NCBI RefSeq assembly: GCF_003696265.1
Contig: NZ_RFFH01000002.1
Coordinates: forward strand, 310,001-374,000
Length of the DNA stretch: 64,000 bases
Source of the DNA: Nocardia stercoris
GTDB lineage: Bacteria > Actinomycetota > Actinomycetes > Mycobacteriales > Mycobacteriaceae
Reading direction: 5' to 3'
Below the pieces are notes generated by a model. It searched no databases and was not told where the DNA came from. It worked only from the letters and a program-made list of their open reading frames with translations. Of this stretch, positions 1 to 7,617 are shown piece after piece. A program made the position numbers and the translations under genes. Each line of letters begins with the position of its first letter. Positions within the stretch are counted from its first letter, which is position 1.

Positions 1-792
1 CTGCGGGAGCGTTTCGACGCGATCGTGCTGGCCGGTGGCGCCACCATCGCCCGTGACCTGCCGGTGCCGGGTCGCGAGCTCGACGGCATCCACCAGGCCA
101 TGGAGTTCCTGCCGCTCGCCAACCGCGTGCAGCTGGGCGACGCCATCACCGACGCCGACGGCCTGCCGCCGATCCACGCGCGCGACAAGAAGGTCGTCAT
201 CATCGGTGGTGGTGACACCGGCGCCGACTGCCTGGGCACCTCGCACCGGCAGGGCGCCGCGAGCGTCCACCAGTTCGAGATCATGCCGCGGCCGCCGGAG
301 GAGCGTGCCGCTTCCACCCCGTGGCCGACCTACCCGCTGATGTACCGGGTGTCCTCGGCGCACGAAGAGGGTGGCGAGCGCGTCTACTCGGTCAACACCG
401 AGCGGTTCGTGGGCAGTGACGGCAAGGTCACCGGCCTGCAGGCGCACGAGGTCGTGTTCGCCAACGGCCGGTTCGAGAAGGTCGAAGGCACCGACTTCAC
501 CATCGAGGCCGACCTGGTGCTGCTGGCGATGGGCTTCACCGGCCCGCAGAAGCCGGGTCTGCTCGAGGACCTCGGCGTCGGCTACGACCAGCGCGGAAAC
601 GTCAAGCGCGACAACAACTGGCACACCTCGGTCCCCGGCGTCTTCGTCGCCGGCGACATGGGCCGCGGCCAGTCGCTGATCGTGTGGGCCATCGCGGAGG
701 GCCGCGCGGCCGCCGCCGCGGTCGACACCTTCCTCGAGGGCGAGACGGCTCTGCCGTCGCCGATCGTCCCGACGGCGGTCGCCCAGCGGTAA
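1..792 (+). CDS. gltD: Glutamate synthase (NADPH) small subunit, 3' part
   Basis: The C-terminal 263 residues of the beta subunit of glutamate synthase, which oxidises NADPH and passes electrons to the large subunit for glutamate formation from glutamine and 2-oxoglutarate. The reading frame is open from base 1, so the start and the N-terminal Fe-S and FAD parts lie outside the window. Visible are GATIARDLPVPG, typical of GltD, a second nucleotide-binding glycine motif (VIIGGGDTGADCLG) and the C-terminal flavoprotein signature GVFVAGDMGRGQSLIVWAI. The large-subunit gene is expected just upstream. The gene ends at a strong hairpin 15 bases past the stop, so it is the last gene of its transcript. 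Confidence 0.93.
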   Translation: MRERFDAIVLAGGATIARDLPVPGRELDGIHQAMEFLPLANRVQLGDAITDADGLPPIHARDKKVVIIGGGDTGADCLGTSHRQGAASVHQFEIMPRPPEERAASTPWPTYPLMYRVSSAHEEGGERVYSVNTERFVGSDGKVTGLQAHEVVFANGRFEKVEGTDFTIEADLVLLAMGFTGPQKPGLLEDLGVGYDQRGNVKRDNNWHTSVPGVFVAGDMGRGQSLIVWAIAEGRAAAAAVDTFLEGETALPSPIVPTAVAQR

Positions 793-806
793 ACGCTGCA
801 CAGCTC

Positions 807-844
807 GAACGGCGCCTGTGGATTTCGATCCACAGGCGCCGTTC
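807..844 (+). terminator. Intrinsic terminator after gltD
   Basis: A perfect 17-bp stem with a TTCG tetraloop (bases 824-827). The arms contain GGCGCCTGTGGAT. There is no long T run, as is usual in high-GC actinobacteria. The arm sequence recurs in the terminator at 1925-1956. Confidence 0.85.
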
Positions 845-884
845 GCTGTTTGCGCACAGGTGGTGTCGCCGTGACGGGCGGTGG

Positions 885-929
885 TGCGAAGTTATCCACA
901 GTCTGCACATGGCTGTGGATAACTTCGCA
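885..929. repeat. Inverted repeat of two DnaA-box sequences
   Basis: The arms 885-901 and 913-929 are perfectly complementary over 17 bp around an 11-base spacer. Each arm contains TTATCCACA (892-900 on the plus strand; 914-922 on the minus strand), the classic DnaA-box consensus. It could be a pair of DnaA sites, a hairpin, or both. No replication genes lie beside it. Confidence 0.7.
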
Positions 930-1111
930 TGCCGGTGATTCGGGCTGTGGATGCTGCGGGCTGATCCAGCCGTCCGGTGTGGAGCGGGCTGACGTAGGTC
1001 GTGAAGGTAATCCCCCGAGCCCTTCGGATGCAAAGTGGTCCCGGTCCCGGTTACCGGTGCGGCAGCTCGCTTCCGCTTCGTAACCAAGCAAGCAATTGCT
1101 AGGGTGCGAGA

Positions 1112-1873
1112 ATGAAGATCGATAACTCTGTCGCCGTCGTGACCGGTGGGGCTTCGGGCCTCGGGCTGGCGACTGTTCGTGCCCTGCACGCGCAGGGGGC
1201 CAAGGTGGTCGTCCTGGACCTGCCGTCGTCGCCCGGTGTGGCCGTGGCCGAGGAGCTGGGCGACGGTGTCGTGTTCGCTCCGACCGATGTGACCAGCGAG
1301 GAGCAGGTCGGGGCCGCGCTGGACATCGCGCAGGGGCTGGGTGAGCTGCGGATCGCGGTGAACTGCGCCGGAATCGGCAACGCCATCAAGACCGTCGGCA
1401 AGAAGGGCGCCTTCCCGTTCGACGCGTTCCAGAAGGTGGTGTCGGTCAACCTGTTCGGCACCTTCAACGTCATCCGGCTGGCCGCCGAGCGCATGGCCGC
1501 CGTCGAGCCGGCCGGCGAGGAGCGGGGCGTCATCGTCAACACCGCCTCGGTCGCGGCCTACGACGGGCAGATCGGCCAGGCCGCCTACTCCGCCTCCAAG
1601 GGCGGCATCGTCGGCATGACCCTCCCGATCGCGCGTGACCTGGCGGAGCTGAAGATTCGCGTCGTCACCATCGCGCCCGGCCTGTTCCACACCCCGCTCT
1701 TCGCGAGCGCCTCGGACGAGATCATCTCCCACCTCGGCAAGCAGGTCCCACACCCCTCCCGCCTCGGTGACCCCGCCGAGTTCGCGGCGCTGGCCCAGCA
1801 CATCGTGGAGAACCCGATGCTGAACGGCGAGACCATCCGCCTGGACGGCGCGATCCGCATGGCCCCGCGCTGA
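1112..1873 (+). CDS. SDR dehydrogenase, 3-hydroxyacyl-CoA dehydrogenase type II-like
   Basis: A 253-residue classical short-chain dehydrogenase. The N-terminal NAD site is TGGASGLG, the NCAG motif is present (residues ~88-91), and the catalytic Ser and YSASKGG (Tyr-xxx-Lys) are intact. The ending [16 protein letters not shown] is typical of the HSD10/type II 3-hydroxyacyl-CoA dehydrogenase group, which oxidises 3-hydroxyacyl-CoA in beta-oxidation of fatty or branched acyl chains. A paralog with nearly the same ending lies at 31759-32526 on the other strand. The gene is monocistronic, with terminators both before (807-844) and after (1925-1956). The substrate cannot be read from the sequence. 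Confidence 0.85.
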   Translation: MKIDNSVAVVTGGASGLGLATVRALHAQGAKVVVLDLPSSPGVAVAEELGDGVVFAPTDVTSEEQVGAALDIAQGLGELRIAVNCAGIGNAIKTVGKKGAFPFDAFQKVVSVNLFGTFNVIRLAAERMAAVEPAGEERGVIVNTASVAAYDGQIGQAAYSASKGGIVGMTLPIARDLAELKIRVVTIAPGLFHTPLFASASDEIISHLGKQVPHPSRLGDPAEFAALAQHIVENPMLNGETIRLDGAIRMAPR

Positions 1874-1924
1874 GCATTGCCCTGATCCGAAAACCCTATC
1901 GGCCCAGCTACTCCCGGGTCGAGT

Positions 1925-1956
1925 ACGGCGCCTGTGGACAACTCCACAGGCGCCGT
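1925..1956 (+). terminator. Intrinsic terminator after SDR gene
   Basis: A perfect 14-bp stem with loop CAAC (1939-1942). The arm ACGGCGCCTGTGGA is almost the same as in the terminator at 807-844, so the two stem-loops flanking this gene are copies or share ancestry. Confidence 0.8.
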
Positions 1957-2140
1957 TCGCATTTCGCACCTATCCGGCCGACGGTACCGACCGCGCGGAT
2001 CCTCGGCCGCCCTCGACGCCCCTGACCTGTGAGCCACGAATCCGGTGTCCAGCAGGCATGTTCGAGTGCTACGGGGACCGTGCTGCGTCCGCTGGGCGAC
2101 GCCGGTGGGGGACCGAGTGGGCGTAAGGGTGAGATCCGCG

Positions 2141-2626
2141 CTACCGAACCGTCTTGTAGCCCGGGTGGACTCCGGCGGTCAGGCCCTGGTCGGTGGCGAG
2201 GCGGCCGAGTAGTGAAGCCAATTGCGCGCGTTCGTCGGGGGTGAGCGACCGGCAGAGCGCCTCTTCGTTCTCGCGGGCGGCGACGGCGAGGCGGCTGAGC
2301 AGGGCGGTGCCCGATTCGGTGAGGTAGAGGGCGTGCAGTCGGCGATCGTCGGGGTTGGGGCGGCGTTCGATCAGGCCGCGCTGTTCCAGGGTGTCGGCGA
2401 ATTTCACGAAGCGGCTGGGCGGCATCCCGAGCGCGTCGGCGAGCTCGCGCTGGCTGCGGCCGGGTTGCACGATGAGCATCCGGAGCAGGCCGGCCTGTGG
2501 GGGAGTGAGGTCGAGGGGGGCGATGCCCGCGGCGAAATGCGCGGCGGCATGGGCTCCGACCTGCGCCAACAGGAATCCCACGCCGCCCGGCGGGCGGTGA
2601 CTGCCCGGCTCTGCGTTCATGCTCAT
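2141..2626 (-). CDS. MarR family transcriptional regulator
   Basis: A 161-residue winged-helix regulator. LTPPQAGLLRML and RSQRELADALGM form the recognition helix region, and the wing carries the hallmark RRPNPDDRRLHALYLT (residues ~90-105). MarR proteins are dimeric repressors whose DNA binding is relieved by small phenolic or hydrophobic ligands. It is divergent from a membrane-protein/SDR pair. The 27-bp palindrome at 2664-2690 lies between the two genes and is the obvious operator. The start is placed at 2626 because TATCAT lies 6 nt upstream, the pattern of leaderless mRNAs in this window. Confidence 0.88.
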   Translation of the reverse strand: MSMNAEPGSHRPPGGVGFLLAQVGAHAAAHFAAGIAPLDLTPPQAGLLRMLIVQPGRSQRELADALGMPPSRFVKFADTLEQRGLIERRPNPDDRRLHALYLTESGTALLSRLAVAARENEEALCRSLTPDERAQLASLLGRLATDQGLTAGVHPGYKTVR

Positions 2627-2663
2627 AGCAGCATGATAGTCGACGGAAAACGATGCATCCTTG

Positions 2664-2690
2664 ACAATCGTTACAGAATGTAATTATTGT
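2664..2690. promoter_or_regulatory. MarR-type operator overlapping promoter of the divergent operon
   Basis: A perfect dyad: ACAAT, two bases, TTAC, central AGAAT, GTAA, two bases, ATTGT. On the plus strand a promoter with TTGACA (2661-2666) and TATTGT (2685-2690), 18 bp apart, sits inside it. Binding would block the plus-strand promoter and probably also the MarR promoter, whose -10 lies at 2633-2638. Confidence 0.8.
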
Positions 2691-2731
2691 CGACCGAGTA
2701 CGGACGTCGCACCCGGAAGAAAGAGACCACC

Positions 2732-3373
2732 ATGACCACCACCCTGCGCCCCACCCGGACCACCGCGCCGTTGCTCGCAGCCACCGGCGCCTTCACCGCC
2801 CTCACCATCGCCTACTTCGCGGTCAACGCCCGGATGCCGCATCCCGGAGATTCCGGCGCCGCGGTGCTGGCCTACGACGTCGCCCACCGCGGACTGCTCG
2901 AGACCGGCGCGCTACTGATGGTGGCCGCGGCCGCCCCGCTGGTGGTGATCGGAACCCTCGTCTTCGCTACCTTGCGGGCCCGGCTCGGCCGCGTACCCGG
3001 GATCGCCGTCGCCGGCGCGGTACTCGCCGCGGCCGCGCTCACGGTCAGCGGGATCATCGGCTGGGCGGGTGCCCGGCTCACCGACGCCGCCGGTCCGGCA
3101 CTGGCGCGGGCCGTGGCCGACCTGAGCTTCGCGTCCGGCGGTCCGGCCTACGCGGTCGGATTCGGCCTGTTCGCCCTGGGCGTCGCGGTACCGGCGCTGA
3201 TCGGCGACCTGCTGCCGCGCCCGCTGGCCTGGACCGGCGTGGCCATCGGAATCGCCGGTGCCGTCGCCGTTCTCGGCTTGGCGGTGCCCGCCCTGCTGCC
3301 GCTGCTCCCGGTGGTCCGTTTCGGTGGCCTGCTGTGGCTGATCGTCACCGTCGTCACGCTGGTCCGGCGCTGA
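2732..3373 (+). CDS. Integral membrane protein, function unknown
   Basis: A 213-residue, strongly hydrophobic protein with about six predicted membrane segments and no recognisable catalytic motif. The start is ATG 2732, preceded by GGAAGAAAGAG. A TTG codon in the same frame at 2687 overlaps the promoter/operator and is rejected. It is followed 51 bases later by an SDR gene on the same strand, so the two probably form an operon controlled by the divergent MarR protein. I do not recognise the family. A transport or stress role would be a guess from context only. Confidence 0.75.
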   Translation: MTTTLRPTRTTAPLLAATGAFTALTIAYFAVNARMPHPGDSGAAVLAYDVAHRGLLETGALLMVAAAAPLVVIGTLVFATLRARLGRVPGIAVAGAVLAAAALTVSGIIGWAGARLTDAAGPALARAVADLSFASGGPAYAVGFGLFALGVAVPALIGDLLPRPLAWTGVAIGIAGAVAVLGLAVPALLPLLPVVRFGGLLWLIVTVVTLVRR

Positions 3374-3424
3374 GCCACACCGTCTCTCTCCCACAAGCAC
3401 TCTCGCCCGGAAGGCTCGATTCCC

Positions 3425-4192
3425 ATGCTCAGCACCTACTCCGACCTGGCGGGCAAGACCGCGGTCGTCACCGGCGGTTCCCGGGGCATCGGCGCCCAGA
3501 CCGCCCGCCTGCTCGCCGCGCAGGGCGCGAATGTGTGTGTGGCCGGCCGTGATCGCGCCGCCCTCGACAGCGTCGTCGCCGAGATCACCGCGGCCGGGGC
3601 CGGTACCGCCTTCGGCGTCGTCGCGAACGTCACGGCCGCAGCCGATCTCGCGGAGCTGCGGGACGCGGTGACCCAGCGCTTCGGCGCGGTCGATGTGCTC
3701 TGCCCGTTTGCCGGCGGCCAGGGCGCGCCCGCGCCGACCAGCGCCCTGACCGAACAGCGCTGGCACGAGGTGCTCGACTCGGAACTGACCTCGGTCTTCC
3801 TGACCGTGCAGGCCTTCCTGCCCGCGATGGTGGAACGCGGCAGCGGCAGCATCGTCACCATGTCCTCGTCGGCGGGCCGCCAGCCCAGCCAGGCGAACCT
3901 GGCCTATGGCGTCGCGAACGCCGGCCTGATCATGCTGACCCGCCATCTCGCCACCGAGTACGGCCCGCACGGCATCCGGGTGAATGCCTTGGCCCCCAGC
4001 TCGATTCGCACCGAGAAGGTCGAGGCGCACATGCCGGAGGCGGTCCAGCAGCAGGTCGCCGCCGCCCACCCGCTGCGCCGCCTCGGCACCACGACCGACG
4101 TTGCGGAGACCGCCCTGTTCCTGGCCTCCGACGCCTCGGCTTACCTGACCGGCCTGACCATCGACGTCGCCGGTGGCCGGATCACCAACTGA
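3425..4192 (+). CDS. SDR family oxidoreductase lacking the catalytic lysine
   Basis: A 255-residue short-chain dehydrogenase fold. The cofactor loop TGGSRGIG is intact and AGRDRA follows beta-2, which suggests NADP(H). The catalytic stretch reads SSSAGRQPSQANLAYGVANAG: Ser and Tyr are present, but the Tyr-xxx-Lys lysine is Asn. Since that Lys lowers the Tyr pKa and binds the nicotinamide ribose, activity may be weak or altered. RBS-like AGGCTCG lies before ATG 3425. It is probably co-transcribed with the membrane protein upstream under MarR control. Confidence 0.82.
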   Translation: MLSTYSDLAGKTAVVTGGSRGIGAQTARLLAAQGANVCVAGRDRAALDSVVAEITAAGAGTAFGVVANVTAAADLAELRDAVTQRFGAVDVLCPFAGGQGAPAPTSALTEQRWHEVLDSELTSVFLTVQAFLPAMVERGSGSIVTMSSSAGRQPSQANLAYGVANAGLIMLTRHLATEYGPHGIRVNALAPSSIRTEKVEAHMPEAVQQQVAAAHPLRRLGTTTDVAETALFLASDASAYLTGLTIDVAGGRITN

Positions 4193-4203
4193 CTCAGCGC
4201 CTT

Positions 4204-4234
4204 ACGACCGCGCATCCGTCGGATGCGCGGTCGT
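4204..4234. terminator. Bidirectional terminator between convergent genes
   Basis: ACGACCGCGCATCC (4204-4217) pairs perfectly with its complement ending at 4234, with a 3-base loop. It lies between the SDR gene (plus) and the acyltransferase gene (minus), 12 bases after the SDR stop. The remaining 145 bases to 4378 show no gene. Confidence 0.8.
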
Positions 4235-4378
4235 TCCGTTCCGTGGCGACTCGCCGGACAGCCACCGACATCGGATTCAGCCCCAGTTCCGGATCGGTCA
4301 CCACAGGTCGCGTCAGTCCGGTCGGCAACGTCGCAAGGCCCGGCCGTCCTCGGGACGTGTCCGCACGGTGGTGTGGCA

Positions 4379-5686
4379 CTACAACTCTCGGACGGCTCCC
4401 GCTGCGTGGCGCGCAGAAGCGCACAGCCCCACGAATCCCACTGCCGCGAACCATCCGAGCTCGGTCCCCAGTCCTTGTTTGGCGGCCAACAGGATCGAGG
4501 CCCCCGCTAGGCAGACGAACAGGCCCGCAACGGTGCTGCGCGCAGCGGTAGTCCTCGGCAAGCGGGCATCCCACCAGGGCAGCGGACGCTGCTCGAATCG
4601 GGTGAGCAGCGGGAACAACAGGGCCAGTACGGCGGCGAAAGCACAGGCGCGCAGGGCGATCCGGAACCAGAAGCCCGGCTGGTGCGGGTCGTGGGCGTCG
4701 AGGTCGGCCAGATGCAGGCCGAACGCGGCCACCGCGATCGCGGGAATGTGCCAGAGGTACAGGGTCATCGCGCCGGCATTGCCGACCGCCACCGGGTACC
4801 AGACCTTCGGGTGGCGGGCCCAGCGCTCGACGCGACCGGCGGCGGCCACGAAGAACAGGCTCATGGCCACGCAGTGCAGGGCCAGCACGACCGTCGGGGG
4901 CGAGACATTGGAGATCCCAGCGGATCCCGTGACGACCAGCGACACCTGATAGGGGCCGAACGCCACGAGCGCGATCTCGGCGGCCAGCGCGGTCAGGGCG
5001 GCCACGACCGCGGTGCGCGGCGCGATCAGCTTGCGCGCGTACCCGATACCGATCAACGTCGGGATCAACCACACGGTGAGGAAGCTCGGATAGCCGAATA
5101 GGTCGGAGCCCGAGGCGATCCGGGATACGTCGGCCGAGCCGGCGGCACCGAGCAGTGCGGCGATCCCGAGCCAGAGCCGAGGTGCGGTGTCGAGCTGGGT
5201 GAGCGCCGGAACACACGCGAGCACCATGAGATACACGCCGAGGAACCACAGCAGCGAGACCACCTGCTCGCCGAGCTGCGCCGCCGAGGCCGCCCCCATC
5301 CCCACGCGCACCGCGCCCAGCGCCACGGTCCACACGGCCAGGTACCAGAACACCGGCCGGCACAGCCGCTGCGCCTTGCCCACCAGCCAAGTGCCCCACG
5401 GTGTTTCCGCCCGCAGCCCGTAGGCGGCGGCCGCGCCGCCGGCCAGGAAGAACAGGGGCATGATCTGCAGCACCCAGGTGAGTGGCTGCAATGCCGGTGC
5501 GGACTGCAGGGTGTCACCGATCCGGACTCCGCCGGCGGTGATCGTGGCCAGCAGCATCGCGCAGTGACCGAACATCACCACGAGGAGGCTGACCAGGCGG
5601 GCGACGTCGATCGCGCGGTCCCGCTCGGACGAGGTGCCGGCCGCGACGGCCGCCGGCGAGGGCAGGGCAGGGCTGGTAGCGAACAT
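4379..5686 (-). CDS. Acyltransferase family 3 membrane protein
   Basis: A 435-residue polytopic protein with about ten membrane segments. The N-terminus has RAIDVARLVSLLVVMFGHCAM, the family-3 acyltransferase opening with an Arg-x-x-D start and a membrane His, later MPLFFLAGG. These enzymes O-acetylate or O-acylate sugars, peptidoglycan, glycolipids or small metabolites, with the acyl donor on the cytosolic side. Nothing adjacent names a substrate. It is monocistronic: the gene downstream is convergent and ends at 4192, and a LuxR gene lies 71 bases upstream in transcription order on the opposite side of the start. ATG 5686 is chosen for its fit to the hydrophobic start and the lack of a better candidate. 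Confidence 0.83.
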   Translation of the reverse strand: MFATSPALPSPAAVAAGTSSERDRAIDVARLVSLLVVMFGHCAMLLATITAGGVRIGDTLQSAPALQPLTWVLQIMPLFFLAGGAAAAYGLRAETPWGTWLVGKAQRLCRPVFWYLAVWTVALGAVRVGMGAASAAQLGEQVVSLLWFLGVYLMVLACVPALTQLDTAPRLWLGIAALLGAAGSADVSRIASGSDLFGYPSFLTVWLIPTLIGIGYARKLIAPRTAVVAALTALAAEIALVAFGPYQVSLVVTGSAGISNVSPPTVVLALHCVAMSLFFVAAAGRVERWARHPKVWYPVAVGNAGAMTLYLWHIPAIAVAAFGLHLADLDAHDPHQPGFWFRIALRACAFAAVLALLFPLLTRFEQRPLPWWDARLPRTTAARSTVAGLFVCLAGASILLAAKQGLGTELGWFAAVGFVGLCASARHAAGAVREL

Positions 5687-5757
5687 GATTCGAGCCTGCC
5701 GGGCGCGCCACGGATCCGGATGAGTAGTTCCCCCCGGTTCGGGTGAGGGTTATCCGG

Positions 5758-7329
5758 TCACGACAGCTGCAGCAGACCCAGTTTCCGGGCTATGGCCACC
5801 GCCTCCTCACGGGAGTGGCCGCCCACTTTCTGATACATGCTGCGCAGCTGGGTCTTGACGGTGTTGATCGAGACGAACTGTTTCTCGGCGATCTTGCGCA
5901 GCGGTTCGCCCCGGGCCAGCTCGCGCAGGATGGCCTGCTCCCGATCGGTCAGCCGGACCACGGGGACGTCGGTGGGGAACACCGAAGGAGTTGCCGCGGC
6001 GAGGAATTCCGCGACCCCGCTGGTCGAGACGCCGGTGCGCTCGCTGAGTGTCCGGACCAGCCGGGTCGGGACGAGCGCCAGCGGTCGCAGCAGTCCGGTC
6101 TGTTCGATCAGCGTGCAGGCCGACACCCACCGAGTGTCGGCGGAATCGGTCTCGCCGAGCGCTTCGTGCGCGGCCGCCTGGACCAGTAGCGCCTCCAGAT
6201 GCGGGCGGGGTTGCGCGGACTGGAACCAGTCCACCCGATGACACAGCGCGAGTGCAACGGTCGGCCGGCGGGCGAACAGATTCGCGCGGGCCGCGGCGAC
6301 CACCGTCCAGGGATCGTCGCCGATCACGCTGTCGGCGATCTCGATGGCCTTGTTCCCCTCGCCGCCCGCCAGCCGCAGATCGATCTCGCTCGCGGTCAGC
6401 AGCGAGTAGGCGATCCCGCCGGGCCGGCAGGTGTCGGCATTGGCCGCGACACCGCGGGTCAGGTGGGCCAGGCCGAGGAACGGCTGCCCGATGGCCAGCG
6501 CGTACTGGGCGCGGGCGTACACCACGAACGACCACATCTCGTCGCGGTCTTCGGGTTCGCCGATGTCGTCGAGCACGGCGCCGGCATCCGGCGGGTCGAG
6601 CCGTTCCAGCGCTACCAGCGCCTGCGCCACCGAGCCCACCGAACGGCCGGACAGCCCGGCGGGCGCTTGGCCGAGCCGCCGGCGGGCCTGCAGGATGTCG
6701 CCGGCGACCGCCCGGCCCAGCGCCGATTCGAGGGCGGCGTCGCGGGCCAGCTGGGTCAGGCCGGCGGCGCGGGCCGCGCGGTAGGCCTGCTGTAGTTCGG
6801 ATGTGGCCTCGGTGAAGGATCCGCTCAGCTGGTAGGTGATGCCGCGCTGGAATCGGACGATGGCCAGTGGCGCGCCCAGGGTGTCGGGCTGGGATTCCGA
6901 GGCGCTCGAGACGAGCGGGGTCTGCGTGCGGGCGATGTCGGCCGCGCGCCGGAATTCTCCGGTCGCGCGCTGCATTATCATTCGCACCGCGCCGACACTC
7001 AATGCGTCGCGCGCTTTCGGCGTTTCTCCCAGAGCACGCAATTCCTCCGGGTCCGACGGAAGTTCGATCAACCCACTGGTATTGGTGGATCCCCAGTGAG
7101 TGAACAGTTTTCGGCCGGCCAATAATGTAGGGTGTTCGGACAGTTCGGATTCGGGAATCGCTTCGGCCGCGACGCGCAGCAGCTGAGGGTCGTCGAGCAG
7201 GAGCGTGACCCAGCTATTCTCGATGAGCGAGATGGCCGTCTGCCAGTCACGATCGGCGATTGCGGAGGTCAGAGCGGCGGCTGTGTCGTCGGGAGTCGGT
7301 TCGGCAGTCCGCTGGCCGTGGTGGTTCAT
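5758..7329 (-). CDS. LuxR-type transcriptional regulator with TPR-like N-terminal region
   Basis: A protein of 523 residues. The C-terminal ~60 residues are a LuxR/FixJ helix-turn-helix: LTDREQAILRELARGEPLRKIA followed by VSINTVKTQLRSMYQKVG. The long N-terminal part is Ala/Leu-rich helical repeat sequence like the TPR-like regions of MalT/LAL regulators, but no P-loop ATPase domain is present, so it looks like a shortened LAL protein. The start is ATG 7329, which has AAGGGGAG six bases upstream; an in-frame start 96 bases further upstream lacks one. It is divergent from the cutinase cluster, with three evenly spaced palindromes between them (7494-7551), which makes those esterases likely targets or neighbours under joint control. 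Confidence 0.85.
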   Translation of the reverse strand: MNHHGQRTAEPTPDDTAAALTSAIADRDWQTAISLIENSWVTLLLDDPQLLRVAAEAIPESELSEHPTLLAGRKLFTHWGSTNTSGLIELPSDPEELRALGETPKARDALSVGAVRMIMQRATGEFRRAADIARTQTPLVSSASESQPDTLGAPLAIVRFQRGITYQLSGSFTEATSELQQAYRAARAAGLTQLARDAALESALGRAVAGDILQARRRLGQAPAGLSGRSVGSVAQALVALERLDPPDAGAVLDDIGEPEDRDEMWSFVVYARAQYALAIGQPFLGLAHLTRGVAANADTCRPGGIAYSLLTASEIDLRLAGGEGNKAIEIADSVIGDDPWTVVAAARANLFARRPTVALALCHRVDWFQSAQPRPHLEALLVQAAAHEALGETDSADTRWVSACTLIEQTGLLRPLALVPTRLVRTLSERTGVSTSGVAEFLAAATPSVFPTDVPVVRLTDREQAILRELARGEPLRKIAEKQFVSINTVKTQLRSMYQKVGGHSREEAVAIARKLGLLQLS

Positions 7330-7493
7330 CCGACTCCCCTTTCTCTTCGCATTCACTTGGCAAACCGATCGGTATGTGGTCGACCTCGATAAATTGACTG
7401 TAACCGGGCACCTTAGGGGGGTCATCGCATTGTTGGCAAAATAGGGGCAACTTCCCTGGTCCCAGGTTAGGGGCCATGACCCTTGGGGTGCTA

Positions 7494-7551
7494 ACCGAAC
7501 TTTCGGTATCCAATTACCGACTGAATCGGTTTCGGTGCCCGAACTGTCGGT
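7494..7551. promoter_or_regulatory. Three phased CCGA-N4/5-TCGG palindromes upstream of the cutinase cluster
   Basis: ACCGAACTTTCGGT (7494-7507), ACCGACTGAATCGGT (7516-7530) and CCGAACTGTCGGT (7539-7551) have centres about 22 bp apart, two helical turns. They lie in the 288-base gap between the LuxR gene (minus) and the first esterase gene (plus). The rest of the gap holds no gene; TTGACT occurs at 7394-7399. Array-like spacing suggests cooperative binding by a dimeric regulator, perhaps the neighbouring LuxR protein. Confidence 0.65.
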
Positions 7552-7617
7552 GTTGTTGCAGTGTTTGTTTGGTCAGCAGTCCAATACCCCATAGGGGCCG
7601 GAACGAACTGGAGCGAA

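Larger units (their letters stand above)
793..1111. other. Intergenic region between gltD and SDR gene
   Basis: No credible gene is seen in these 319 bases. The region holds the gltD terminator (807-844) and a 17-bp inverted repeat made of two opposed DnaA-box sequences (885-929). The remaining sequence up to the SDR start shows no clear promoter that I would defend. Confidence 0.6.

Noticed and set aside
885..929. Reading the DnaA-box palindrome as oriC
   Set aside because: No dnaA, dnaN, rpmH or gidB genes nearby and only two boxes.
4194..5399. A 401-codon frame on the same strand as the acyltransferase
   Set aside because: Overlaps the acyltransferase in another frame, is Arg/Gly-rich, and lacks membrane segments or motifs.
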